Of a stretch of 47,216 nucleotides of DNA, positions 1 through 12,113 are shown piece by piece. The stretch lies in the NCBI GenBank assembly GCA_900617975.1, contig UZAE01012299.1, positions 1 through 47,216 on the forward strand, given 5' to 3'. This DNA comes from Rodentolepis nana (taxonomy: Eukaryota; Platyhelminthes; Cestoda; Cyclophyllidea; Hymenolepididae). The position numbers and the translations under genes are program-made. Positions within the stretch are counted from its first letter, which is position 1. Every line of letters begins with the position of its first letter. The notes below the pieces were generated by a model. That model was not told where the DNA came from, searched no databases, and saw only the letters and a program-made list of their open reading frames with translations.

Positions 1-57
1 TTAATTCTATAGTGAAATCTCTACGCGTTCATATGTACGATTCTGATTTGACAAGTG

Positions 58-313
58 ATATGACTTCAGGCTTCAAAGAGGAGAAGGAACATCAAAGTGA
101 AAAAAAGTCGATAGGGGTGGGGGTGGGAACAGAAGAGTGCTTTAGAGACAATGGTAGAAAAGGTATGATGAGTACTGTTGAAGTGGTGGAATATGACATA
201 CAGTGGGTGATGGTGGTTTGAAGTGAGAAGGTAACTGCCGATTAATAGACTTTTTGCCGTATGAGTACACGTTGCCCAGAGTGCACCACATGGAGGTAAG
301 TCTATCGCGCACC
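58..313 (-). mobile_element. SINE-like retroposon copy 1 (tail end degraded)
   Basis: The plus strand runs from tgacttcaggcttcaaagag to the conserved end caccacatggaggtaagtc and cgcgcaccc, so the SINE sense is on the minus strand. The 3' tail half (GCCATTTGATATAAATAAAT in intact copies) is not recognisable to the left of position 58. Confidence 0.75.
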
Positions 314-2481
314 CTTCACTGTGATATATTGTTTTGATGAGATTTACTCAGCTCCATATAATCGCATTGCCTCAATTGAGTGAATTGAGTTACTTAATTA
401 ACGGGAATAGAGGTACTTTAATTGATTGCAAATGAACTCATCATTTCACTGTAGTTACTGTTAGTATTGAGGGCTTTCTGGTCATGAATGAGTGCTTCTC
501 CTTAGAACGGCTCTTCTTCCCAAGCCAACTGTTGCAAGAACTTCTGATGGACTTGGGTAGTTTTATTGAATTGGCATCGAAGATGCCTTGTTTTCTTCCT
601 AATAAAGTCTTTTCATCTCTTCTTTGTTCCTCCTTTAGACGGACGACGAAATGGTTGTTGACGGTCCAACTGAGGGGCAGACAGGGAATGGAGCGTGAAA
701 ACTACGACTTTGTCAAACGAATTTTAACTCAAAGAGGATTTTATGTACTTCAAGACCTGTCAGTGACTGTCGATGTTAATAAGATTTTATTTTTTAACAA
801 TCAATGTTTCCCCTAAAGCGAAGAATTTTTGATGGCCTTATTTTTGAACTGCATTTCGATGGCTTTCTAGTCAGTGGGGCATGGCTCATCTCTTGACTAA
901 CCTAGGATGACAAGTGGGGTTTTGTCCCTGGTGCCATAGCTCCAGTGAATAATGAAAGGGAGCTAGTTTTTTGTTTGGTAATTTGAAGATTATGACAGTG
1001 AATGGATCTCGAGACTTTGTGTCAGGAGTTCATCTTATTTCTGTTAAACACCGTGGCAAAGCCAAAATCTTGCCATTTTTCATATTGTTGCACAACATCG
1101 AAGCATTAGTAATTGTGAATTTGTCCAATAAGAAGTGAAGCAGGAGGAATAAACTATTTCGACATCTGAGCATCAAAAGTACCTCATCATTTTGAATTGT
1201 TGATTCGTATTGGCTGCCATAATAGTTCACTGTTTCCTGATGCGTTATTCTTCAGCTCATAATTTTACTCCTTTTTTGTAATTCCTTATTATTACCAATG
1301 GTAATAGTGAGATTTACAATTTTTGCTTTGGAAATAACTGAAATTGGTTAATGGAAGGTCCACCAAGTGATGAAGTGGAGGAATTCTAGAAGCAACGTCA
1401 AGGTGTTTGGAAACCTTGGAGCATATGGTCTTCATAACTGGATAGGCGATAAAATTGTCCAAAATTGGATTTCCACAGTTGGCTCCTCGTGTTGGAGTAA
1501 GTGCTTGTCTACGATGTCCATGGCTTAAGGAGCGAATTGTTGGAACATAATGGTTGGTCTTGATGCTTCAATTCACTTGTAGCTCCAATACTGGAGGAAG
1601 CGAAGTTATTCGATGTTCCAGCGTTTAGTCAAGTGCAATTTTAGGTTAACAGAGCTCATTAAGTGTCTAGAACTCTTAAAACCATTTGCAATCAGTAATT
1701 ACCCTTCGACGTATTAACCAATGAGCAGATATAAATAGTTGAAGTTCGAGTGTCCTATTTTGGCTACGACCATGTGGATTTGAGTCAAATGAAACTTTTG
1801 CCTTTTGGAAATTGGCATCTACTAAGCTAAGTTCCAACTGAACGCCTCCAAGTTCTCAAAATCACGCTTTGAGAACCTAAAGTTTCTGAAATGACGAAAA
1901 CATAAACCCGAAAGTATAATTAACCCATAACTTATTTGCCCGAAGTAGTATAAATTGTTCTACATTCTACATCGTTCTATTTTAACTGTAGTCTTTTTCT
2001 CTGGTCAAATCTGGTAATGGAGAAATGTTTTTTCTACTACCGAAATCCTTCGACCTTTTATCTGCAAAGTTATTGAAGTCGACTTACCCTCTGTTCAATT
2101 CATATTTCTGGTACAACTTTTGACTTCAATTTAGCAATTATGTGACAAAATTAGTTCAACGGTAACTGGATAGCCCTGGGTTCCTTTGAAAGGGAATCGC
2201 TTTCATATCAATTTCATTAAATGAATCATTGAATTCCCTAGCAAATGCGGTGAAATAGTCAAATACAGATAAGCTGTCATTTATAAATGTTATTTCTTCA
2301 AGCCACAAGGTAATTAAGACCAATTGAGGAAATGAAAAAAATCATTTCAAAATTAACGGAAACCATTTGGTAGAAACACAGAAAATAGAAGTAAATATTC
2401 AGCAATTAACAAGTGACCTGTTAAACAATAAACTCAAATGATGTTAAATGTTTTTAACTAGTCATGTTAACATAGGAGATT
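314..2481. other. No supported gene (intergenic)
   Basis: The longest open frame (484-816, 110 codons) has no recognisable motif, no splice context and no codon-usage signal that I can see. A perfect 9-bp hairpin (GTTCTCAAA / TTTGAGAAC) lies at 1852-1876. Confidence 0.6.
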
Positions 2482-2782
2482 TGTGGGACACGTAATCGCA
2501 TGCCTGCACGCCAGGATTGGGGGGTGCGACCGTGCAAACAGTGACAAATCATTAACCTCTGTTTGTTTAACCTAAACCGCCATCCTGATCATGATTAAGC
2601 TCCCTGCGTGTACACTTTTTCCGCAATACTCGTACTGAATAAACGTGCTCCGTGTTGCACGTCTGTTTTCTTTATAGCTGGGCTATAGCTTAGCTGGTTC
2701 TGGGAATCTAGCCAGATGTAGGAGGATCTGCCATAGAGATTTCTGAGTCGATTAGGCTTTACTAAGGTAGCAATCCGCTACA
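2482..2782 (+). mobile_element. Solo LTR, copy A (301 bp)
   Basis: Starts TGTGGGACACG and ends GCAATCCGCTACA (TG...CA termini). It contains an AATAAACGTGCTCCGTG poly(A)-signal region and the block gctgggctatagcttagctg shared with copy B. Flanking 4-mers gatt and agtt do not match, suggesting age or inter-element recombination. No coding sequence lies beside it, hence solo LTR or a non-autonomous element. Confidence 0.72.
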
Positions 2783-4662
2783 AGTTTATTTGAAATATGC
2801 GAAATCACACAGCTGCACTATCGGAACAATGTAGAATGCGTGGGCCTGAATTTTGCTGGAGAGTACATGTGTTTATTTGAGTTGATACTTCTGAGACGCG
2901 CGTTTTGACAATGTGAGATTTTTATAGGGTTTTAATTTGCATTTACTTTATCCTGGTGTTACGAATTCCAATACAATCCTGTTTTTTTATTTGCACTTGC
3001 ACACTCGCCTAGATGTGCCAATTAAGGCGAATCATGTCAGCAAATCATAAGTGAAATGAATCAAGGTTACACTTTACAAATGTCTTTTCTCTATCAAAAG
3101 AGTATCAAGATGCGGCTCATTCTAATTCAATCAATATCACTGTCATTAAAAAGTTGAGTGTAGATTTCTGTTCAGATAAATGCTAGGAAGGTTCACCAAT
3201 GAGAAGACCAAAATCTCCAACACTTGCACTAAGTTATCGATTTTGTGGCCTTATCAAGGCTGCTAATCAATCGATAACGGGCAGACCCTTACCTCGACAC
3301 TCCACTCAAGACACTTAGGTACCCGGGAAGAGGAATATGCATAAGTCCTCTTGGAGAGGTGGATTATTACAGTATCTGAACACGCGAAATGTCATTACAT
3401 CAAGTGTCCCCCAGTTAAAGCAATTTCCTAGGCAAAAGTTCTTTTCAAGATCGTTAGGACAAATTTACGTGCATGATGCAAAGAGCTTATTTATCCAACT
3501 ATCCAATAAACGTGTGCCATTCTATTATTTATGACCATGAACAAGTATATGAAATTGGCTAGGACATTTTAAACTTAGTAGAGTTAGATAGAGTTCACCC
3601 AAAATGATTTCTTTCAATTTGACATAATGGCATATTTTCGCAATAGACTGCCTTGCGATAAATTAAGATGGCCTTGTGAACACCATAAAAAACACTTGAG
3701 TGTTTCAAATACTGAAGGAAAGAGCTAGTTCGGGCGAACAGTAGACTTTCCTTGAAGTTATGAACTCCGAGTTCTGGAGCTGCTTCAACCAAACTGAAAG
3801 ACGAGACTTTAAGTAGAAAACCCCCCAAGGCGGTTTAGGAAAGGAACGATTAACTCCTAACACGAATATTCCTATTGGTTTTACCGCTTTGCACTCTGTT
3901 GTGCGAAGAAACAGATGAATTGGGGTGGGATAACCATTCCCTTAACTAGTTGATGAGCTCTGAATGTTGTCGAGCTAAACCCAATCACGAAAATTAAGCC
4001 CTGCGACAACAACATGCCATATAGTGAACTCGGAGATAATCACTGCGTCAAAGCGAGACACTTGACGCTTCGAATCCACTATCTATGCGGTTGTTCTGAA
4101 GCCTCCCAATGGTTAAAACGCTTAGGTACCATACACTTTGTCTAAGGTAAGATTAAGACAAGACCAATTAAAAAAATGGCAAGTCAGATTACTTTAATTT
4201 AAATAAATAATTTGTTTAAGTACGCCGAGTGCATACGAAAAGAAAGCCTCAATCAACCGCGTCGACAAGATACAGGTAAGGTAAAAACGTAAAATTGGAA
4301 GGCGAAAAAGTAGTAGCTGGCTGACAGAAAAGGACAATTTCATCTAAAGTGGGGGGGGGGAGGGAGACAGAAAGATGATAGTTTGAACACCTTCAAAAAG
4401 CAGTGCTAGAGTGATATGCAAGTGAGAAGGCGGGGGAGGGGAAGGAGTTGTCGATTTGGGCACTTAAAGAAATCTACTCAAATTTCCCTGAAGTCAGGTC
4501 CTTATCGCGAGATGTTGTGGCTGTTACTAGTGGAGCCTTAGATTCAGGATCCAAGTTGAGTTCGTAGGAAACACCCACCACTGATTTTTGCTGAGTAGGC
4601 TCTTGGCTTACACTGGGAAGGATATAAGGGAAGAGGAAGAGCATAGCCACGGGGATTATATG
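2783..4662. other. No supported gene (intergenic)
   Basis: AT-rich sequence with short random frames. It holds a G10 tract at 4351-4360 and a 7-bp hairpin (GCGTCAA / TTGACGC) at 4045-4068. Confidence 0.6.
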
Positions 4663-5096
4663 ACCCAGGAAGTAGAACATCCTAAAAACCAAATACACAG
4701 GTTAAGTTTGAAACATTTATTTCAAATGGCAGGCGTTTTGATAGTTATCATTAGCCATTTAGCTGACTTCGGGCTTCGCAGAGAGGAGGAGGAACATCAA
4801 AGTGACAAAATGTCGAGAGGGGGGGACAGAATAATGATTCACAGATGTAACAGAGACAGACAAAAAGGCAGAGGAAAGGTAAGGTGAGTACTGCGGAAGG
4901 GGTCGAATATGACATACAGTGGGGTGATGGCAATTTGAAGTCAGAAGTCAACTGCCTGTTTATAGACTTTTTTGCCATATGAGAATATGTTGCCCTGGGT
5001 GCTCCACGTGGAGGTAAGTCTATCGCACTCCCCATTTTGAAACATACATGATCACTAATTTCTTCATAATTCAATAGGATAAGTAACTGTGCAGAC
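4663..5096 (+). repeat. 434-bp perfect duplication, left copy (matches 6592-7025)
   Basis: Begins acccaggaagtagaacatcc and ends agtaactgtgcagac, immediately before the single N at 5097. It is identical by eye to 6592-7025. Confidence 0.9.
4712..5033 (-). mobile_element. SINE-like retroposon copy 2
   Basis: This is a full-length copy. The tail (aaatggcaggcg side) is at the left and the conserved 5' end (gaggtaagtctatcgcactcccc) at the right. Flanks share TTTGAAACAT (left near 4706-4715, right near 5036), a ~10-bp target-site duplication. It is sequence-identical to copy 5, probably through assembly duplication. Confidence 0.85.
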
Positions 5097-5097
5097 N

Positions 5098-5387
5098 ATG
5101 GCAGGCGTTTTGATGGTTATCATTGCACATTTAGTTGACTTCAGGCTTCACAGAGAGGAGGAAGGACATCAAAGTGAAAAAAGTCGAGAGGGGAACAGAA
5201 GAGGGATTCAAAGATGTTAAAGAGACAGACACAAAGGTAGAAAAAATGTGAGGTGAGTACTGTGGAAGTAGTCGAATACGACATACAGTGGGTCAGAAGT
5301 TAACTGCCTGTTTATATACTTTTTTGCGTATGAGTATACATTGCCCAGGGTGCTCCACGTGGAGGTAAGTCTATCGCATATCCCGTT
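5098..5387 (-). mobile_element. SINE-like retroposon copy 3 (starts at an N)
   Basis: The copy begins directly after the single N at 5097 with atggcaggcg and ends at cgtggaggtaagtctatcgc. The contig junction removes its tail and left flank, so no duplication can be checked. The middle is slightly shortened (the usual ggtgatgg segment is missing). Confidence 0.8.
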
Positions 5388-6236
5388 GTCGATAAAGTGA
5401 AATTTAAAGTAGAGTTCCATGTATAGATTCTTGGTTCTTCTTAAAAATGAATTGACTGATTTTTGGTCATTTCAACAGAAAACTGCAGAATGCCTTTAGA
5501 AACCTCACAATCTTCGTCGATTTAACCACAGATTAACCTAGAAATCAGGCCAAGTTATAAGTTTTTCCTACGCATTCCCTTAATTTTCAGTTAATGTCAC
5601 TAATTAAGCCATTACATGACTTATTATTATTAGTCTTATGATAAATGGGATTTAAGGAAAGCCCTACACTGGAATATGATTAAAATTGATTTGGTTCTAA
5701 TAACGTTTTATTCATTTTGTTTAAAATTCAAAATTATTGAGTCATGGTTTACACCTATTTTGTTGACAATGATTTCGGTACATAAATGCGTTCTTTTTAC
5801 TCTTTTTTTTCAATTAAAAAAGACAGAATAAGTCATTGAAACATACCCCCTTCCTCCTCTAGACATCGAGACGGAACTCTTGTTTAAATTTACAAATGGC
5901 TATAAATTACAATATGCATTAAAAGGCCTTTTGCAGTTATGTAATAGACGATAAATCATTTGGCCTATTTATGCACTTTGGTATTTTTAGCTGAGAAAAA
6001 TTAATTGCCGATTTGATTTTATCAAGGAAAAGAAACGTTTAAAAATTAAATTTGCAACTTGCCTGGAGTCTGTCTGCTTAACTTGTTTCATTAAGTGTAG
6101 ATTTTGTAAAGCAGAAATAGTGGGATAAAAAATGGGAACGATTATTTTTCCCCCAAATTTCCCAGTTAACTACATTCAAGTACACTTCTAGTCATCGAGA
6201 TAAAAGACTTTGAAGGATGATGTCTTTGCTAAATCA

Positions 6237-6550
6237 TTTATTTATACCAAATGGCAGGCATCTTGATGGTTATCATTAGCCCTTTAGTTGACTTCAGGAT
6301 TCACAGAGAGGAAGAGAAACATCAAATTGGAAAAAAAAGTCGAGAGGGGGGAACAGAGGAGCATTTCAAAGATGTAAGAGACAAACACGAAAGTAGAAAA
6401 AAGGTGAGGTGAGTACTGTGGAAATAGTCAAATATGGCACAGAGTGAGGTGTTGGTAGTTTGAAGTGAGAAATCAACTGCCGGTTAATAGACTTTTTTGC
6501 CGTATGAATATACGTTGCTCAGGGTGCACCACGTGGAGGTAAGTCTATTG
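6237..6550 (-). mobile_element. SINE-like retroposon copy 4
   Basis: The copy has an A/T-rich tail (atttatttatacc), then aaatggcaggcatc, and ends gaggtaagtctattg, lacking the last ~12 bp of the 5' end. Flanks TTGCTAAAT (left) and TTGTTAAAT (right) form a likely 9-bp target-site duplication with one mismatch. Confidence 0.82.
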
Positions 6551-6591
6551 TTAAATATAGGATTTTCTCTCCACAGGTAGTGCAAGAATGN

Positions 6592-7025
6592 ACCCAGGAA
6601 GTAGAACATCCTAAAAACCAAATACACAGGTTAAGTTTGAAACATTTATTTCAAATGGCAGGCGTTTTGATAGTTATCATTAGCCATTTAGCTGACTTCG
6701 GGCTTCGCAGAGAGGAGGAGGAACATCAAAGTGACAAAATGTCGAGAGGGGGGGACAGAATAATGATTCACAGATGTAACAGAGACAGACAAAAAGGCAG
6801 AGGAAAGGTAAGGTGAGTACTGCGGAAGGGGTCGAATATGACATACAGTGGGGTGATGGCAATTTGAAGTCAGAAGTCAACTGCCTGTTTATAGACTTTT
6901 TTGCCATATGAGAATATGTTGCCCTGGGTGCTCCACGTGGAGGTAAGTCTATCGCACTCCCCATTTTGAAACATACATGATCACTAATTTCTTCATAATT
7001 CAATAGGATAAGTAACTGTGCAGAC
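6592..7025 (+). repeat. 434-bp perfect duplication, right copy (matches 4663-5096)
   Basis: Begins immediately after the single N at 6591 and matches 4663-5096 to its last base. Both outer boundaries coincide with an N, as expected for overlapping contig ends that were not merged. Confidence 0.9.
6641..6962 (-). mobile_element. SINE-like retroposon copy 5 (identical to copy 2)
   Basis: This copy lies inside the perfect 434-bp duplication 6592-7025 = 4663-5096. Flanks and body match copy 2 base for base as read. It is probably the same genomic insertion shown twice by the assembly. Confidence 0.8.
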
Positions 7026-8744
7026 TTTGGAAGAGAGAACAGACACTTCTGTAAAGGAATTGGCATGAAATCGATTCGATGCATACTCAGCTACGCTGGT
7101 CAACATGGTAGAAGAATGCTTCTTTGCCAATAGAGGGTGCTTACCTACTTAAGAAGCTTAAGATGCATTACTCAGTCTTAAATGAGCAAAAGTTTGGTTT
7201 ATATTCACGTGAATTAAAAAAATTTTAATATTTTTTTCGCAAGGAAGAAATAAAAACGATAGTGGATATGTTGTGGTGCTAGGCCAAGTTGAAACAAATG
7301 TGAAACTACTTTGTCATTAAAATATGCCGATTGTTCACTTTCTTATTGTTTTATTGAGAAAGTTAGCTGTGAGCCAATTAGGAAACGCAATTCACAGATA
7401 CTAGCAAGGAAGACGTATGATTGAAGGACCCAAGTGTTCAAGAGTTATATTCTGGGCATGAATACCAACTCACGTCAATTTGCTAATAACAACTAGGAGT
7501 CACAATCGGAAGATCCCACAAGACCAGTACAATCGACACAAATTAATTTAAGGTTATTTTTTATTTTCAAAATTTTCACGATTCTTGACTCACAATTGTG
7601 AGTTTTCATGAGGCTAAGTTCAAGGATGTTCTCAAGCTGGAAGCACATACATGAACGCAAAACCCTAAACTCCACTTATTAATTCCCACTGTTCAATACT
7701 AACAAAATTTTGAAAATCATTACCACCAAGAATGTGCAAAATAATCGGAGCCCAGCTAGAATTGAGAGTAAAGAAGACAAAGAATCACCACAGTAGTGCA
7801 TGTTCAGATCACTAATAGCAGTTGCGAAAAACTCACTTCCCTACCTACAGAACTACCAAGTCCCCTTAACAAGCATTTTGGACTCAATAATTAATGTATT
7901 AATTCATTCACATGGTCATCAACATTCCTACATACTGTAGCCGAGTTATTATGGGTAGACACCGGGGAGATCTGGCTGTTTGAAATGGACATGAGAGTTC
8001 CCCCGCCTGCTTATGGATGCTCTAGTTTTAAGTGGATTAAAAAGACGCGGTGGGCCATTAAGCCGAGGAAATTAATTAGCAAAATCCACACATTGTAAAC
8101 ATGACCTCGTTGAAAAATAGACAAATTGATCGATGAAAATTAGCCTTAGGAAGGTTATAAGAAATTGGAAAATTAGGCGCCTTCAAAGTTCACACATTAA
8201 GTAAGACTTGAAGGCATAAATTCCTTTTGTTGTGTTGAACTTGGCAATAACAGAACAATACAGTACAATGCTTAGTTAGAGAAATTATCAATACAAAGAC
8301 ATTCATCTAGGACAATGACATAGATTGCGACAAGCATTCAAATCTACCAACTAACTGAACAGAATGGCCACAGTAGTAATAGCTGGAAATGGCCTGGATT
8401 AGAAGGCAAATGGATTATAGAAGCATGATTACTCCTCCATGGAATAATCGTAACGCATCGAACCTACTGGATTGAACGAGTATTCAATTCTGGAGTCTTT
8501 TTAAGTTGGCAAAGTACCAGAGAATTATTGCGCTCTCTCTTGTTTTCCACAGAAATGAATGGGCAGATAGAATATGCTGAAAGAGAAGAAACTTCTTAGT
8601 GGCACCACAATGTAAGAAGTGCCTTACTTAAACAAAGAACTGCTCTATTAATTATTTTCAAAACTGAGTTGGTTTCTCTACTTTTCTTTGAGGGCCCAAT
8701 ACAACTCAGCACTGCAAGTAAGTTAAAAATTATTCTGTCCGAGA
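7026..8744. other. No supported gene (intergenic)
   Basis: Unique-looking AT-rich sequence. No coding or RNA feature was seen. Confidence 0.6.
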
Positions 8745-9059
8745 GGGGCGCGCGACAGACTTACCTCCACGTGGTGCACCCTGGGCAACGTATACTCATA
8801 CGGCAAAAAAGTCTATTAACTGGCAGTTGACTTCTGACTTCACACTATCATCACCCCACTGTATGTCATAATCAACCACTTTACAGTACTCATCTCACCT
8901 TTTCTCTGCCTTTGTGCCCCTCTGTCTCTTAACATCTGTGAATCACTTTTTCTCCACTTTTTTTCACTTTCATGTTCCTCCTTCACTCTGTGAAGCCCGA
9001 AGTCAGCTAAAGGGCTAATGATAACTATCCAAACGCCTGCCATTTGTTATAAATAAATT
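8745..9059 (+). mobile_element. SINE-like retroposon copy 6
   Basis: Full-length in sense orientation: ggggcgcgcgacagacttac at the 5' end to gcctgccatttgttataaat at the tail. Direct flanks ATTCTGTCCGAGA and ATTCTGTCTGAGA form a 13-bp target-site duplication with one mismatch. This fixes both element ends and indicates target-primed reverse transcription. Confidence 0.88.
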
Positions 9060-10029
9060 CTGTCTGAGAGACCACATTTGGGTATCTAAATTGGGCCTCT
9101 AGTACTGAGAGATCAAAATATATCAAGGAAGGGATTGGACACTTCCGGCAACTGGCAGCTCAAGGGAAGATAACTAACTCCGTCACCCATCAGCCCGAAT
9201 TCCCATCGGCCAGTCCAGAGTGGTGAATTCATACCCCATTCACCTATACACTGCTGCTACTTCGTCATCTTTCCCCAATTATCAGGAATTCACATTGTTC
9301 TACTCCAATCTGATGCAATTTATATCACTGCAATCCATCCAGTACTCTAGCGTGAAGTTGGAAAGTGTACGTACTACATTTGGGATCAAGAACTACTTTA
9401 TTCCGATTGGTCAGAAGGAAACCCCTTAAGAGTCTGGCCAACAGTTCACAGTATACTTATACTCCAGTGCATTGGGAATAAAATCGAAAATTATTCAGCA
9501 TATAAAAAGGTGACTTCCAAGTCATACCCAGACAAATGATGCCGACTTTTCTAGTTCTGTTTGACATTTAATAACTAATAGCATATTCGGCAACTATAAG
9601 CCCAATTTGGCCCTGCCAATACCTTAAAGAAATCCTCTAATTTTTACAAACTTTCCAGCTCTGATTTAAAAAAAAACCACAGAAGACAGAAAATACAATG
9701 TTAAAAAAATAGATATTTAAGATGAATAATAAAGGCAATAAAATGGGAAATTTGAAAGGAAATCCCACCCTAAAATACTTCCACCCGCACCAGGTAATTG
9801 CGCACAAAGGTTCGAAAACTAGATGCTTTAGTGAGAAGATAGTGCACCTTTGTCAACAGCTGTTTTGGGTAATAGAAAAGATGTTCCATGATGGAGTCTT
9901 AGGCAAACAATTACTTAAAATAAAACTTGAATTCTAAAACGAAAAGTTCCAAAATGGGTAGAATCTTTTCATATACGAAATCAGTACGACATCTCACGGA
10001 ATATGTCCAAATTACCTTAAGGTAAAAAC

Positions 10030-10350
10030 GGGGTGTGAGATAGACTTACCTCCACGTGGTGCACCCTGGGCAACGTATACTCATACGGCAAAAAAGTCTA
10101 TTAACTGGCAGTTGACTTCTCACTTCAAGCTACCATCACCTCACTTTATGCCATATTCGANNNNNNNNNNNNNNNNNNNNNNNNNNNNNNNNNNNNNNNN
10201 NNNNNNNNNNNNNNNNNNNNNNNNNNNNNNNNNNNNNNNNNNNNNNNNNNNNNNNNNNNNNNNNNNNNNNNNNCCCTTGTGAAGCCTGAAGTCAACTAAA
10301 GGGCTAATGATAACCATCAAAACGCCTGCCATTTGATATAAATAAATAAA
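10030..10350 (+). mobile_element. SINE-like retroposon copy 7, interrupted by an N gap
   Basis: The 5' end (ggggtgtgagatagacttac) and the tail (gcctgccatttgatataaat) are both visible, but the middle third is replaced by Ns at 10161-10273. The gap size is about what the missing SINE segment would need. No clear duplication at the flanks. Confidence 0.82.
10161..10273. other. Assembly gap of 113 N
   Basis: A run of N lies inside SINE copy 7. The repeat on both sides suggests that the assembler failed within the repeat. Confidence 0.99.
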
Positions 10351-10909
10351 TATGATTACCGTTTTTTACTGTCGCATTTAGCTTATCGTCTTGTAAGTAC
10401 ACTGGTGGCCAATACTCATAATTGACTCGTGGATTTGTGCGGTAGGGAACTCTTCCACTAGGAGCATTTTGATATTAAAATTTAAAAAAGCATATTTCAA
10501 TGTTACCCACTTTATTATTATAAGATCTTAGTTACTCATTTCCAATACGCAGTTCGATGGTTTAACGCAACTATTTTCTGGAAAATTCAATTGAATTCCA
10601 AGATTAGTCATTGTTGTTCCGTTAATTAAGCTTCTGTATGGGCTATTTTGCCACCAAAATTATGTGTCTCCTAGATTTCTCCTAATTTACCAAGCATTTA
10701 CAAAACGCATTAAATGTTATTTTTGGTTATCGCGTGACTTACTTTTTGTCTTGGAAAAAAATGACAGTCATATATTGCCATGTTTCCTACTGTCCGAAAG
10801 CGTTCGCTGCCAATGCGCGCTAGAAAGAAATAAATCAAAACTGCATTTCGTCAGTTATTTGCGCATTTATAATGCATACATATGTATATATATTTCTTTT
10901 CTGTTGAAA

Positions 10910-11133
10910 GGGGATGTGCGGTAGATTTACCACCACATGTGCACCCCGAGTAACGTAAACTCTTACGGTAAAAAAGTCTGTAAATCAGCAGTTGACTTCT
11001 GACTTCAAACCTCCATGATCCCACTGTATGTCACATTCGACCACTTCCACAGTACCCATTTTACTTTTTCTCTGTCTTTGTGTCCGTCTGTCTCCTTAAC
11101 ATCTGTGAATCTCTCTTCTGTTCCCCCTCCCGA

Positions 11134-11168
<35 letters not shown>

Positions 11169-11250
11169 GTTCTTCCCTTCTGTGAAGTCCGAGGTCAGAA
11201 AAAGGGGTAATGATAACTATCAAAACGTTTGCCATTTGAAATAAATTAAT
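10910..11250 (+). mobile_element. SINE-like retroposon copy 8 with expanded CT tract
   Basis: A diverged copy: 5' ggggatgtgcggtagattta and tail gtttgccatttgaaataaat. A (TC)n tract of about 29 bp (11137-11165) has expanded where other copies have a short CT-rich stretch. Target-site duplication is not clear. Confidence 0.8.
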
Positions 11251-12113
11251 AACTATCCGTCGACAGATGTAAAAAGTGAATTTGCTTCCAATAAAAATTC
11301 CGTTGTGGTACAACCATTCCCATACCTAATGTTAAGCTCTTCGATGATAATATGATTGTAAAATTAAGACTTTCTTTGCGTTTTATTCCACAATCATGGC
11401 TTTAACATTACAAATGCTAGTTATGTTTAGAAACAAGCATTTGATATCGTTGTACAAAAGTATTTGCTTCACGTTCTGCCTACAATTGTTTGAAAATATG
11501 CTTTTTGCAGCATAATTTGAAGTGCCCTGAAATCGGGTGCAAAAATAAACTATGTTAAGGAATTTAGCCTCATTTGTATTCCCGTAGGACTAATGACAGG
11601 TAAAATTCACTCAACTTACCATTAGCATAGAATTTGTACGCATTGTATTGGAGCACGAATGCCGGAACCCAAACAGCGCTAGATAGCATCGAACACCCGT
11701 TAAAGCGAAATCCGTCTCAATTAGAACCATTTAGATGAGAAGAGATCCTCGAAAATAGTGCATCGATTCACAGTGTTATACACGATCAAAAGCAAAGCAC
11801 GACGACCTTCAGATATGGAAGTTATGATACCTTAATTCAACGCGTTTACAACTGCTCCAATTGTCTACAATTCCTACTTTACCTTTTTTCTATCTTTTAT
11901 ACATTACGGTGATAAGATATTTCCCGTCCTTTCAATCTACTCTCAATATCTGTTTTTGAAGAGAGTTTATTTGCCGAGGAAGAATTTTAATTTCACTATT
12001 GGAAATAGAGCTATCGATTTGGAATATTGTCTCATAATTCCCTAAAATGTTCTCTAAATTTTGCTTGAATTACTTGAGCCAAATAGGTATTGTCTACTTT
12101 GTTGGCTTATGTT

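Noticed and set aside
484..816. 110-codon open frame on the plus strand
   Set aside because: No recognisable domain, no supporting splice signals or neighbours; length is compatible with chance in spliced eukaryotic DNA.
1852..1876. 9-bp perfect hairpin with 7-nt loop
   Set aside because: Isolated, no conserved partner or neighbouring gene; expected occasionally by chance.
2482..2782. Possible hammerhead ribozyme or retrozyme in the LTR-like repeat
   Set aside because: The conserved CUGAUGA and GAAA core elements are not present in the needed arrangement.
4069..4081. B-box-like gcttcgaatcc
   Set aside because: No pairing T-stem, no A box at the right distance and no cloverleaf; only a small hairpin lies nearby.
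4751..5074. Minus-strand open frames of 100-134 codons within the SINE copies (also 6680-7084, 24509-24808, 11005-11313)
   Set aside because: They are translations of the SINE itself, disrupted differently in each copy, with no conserved protein.
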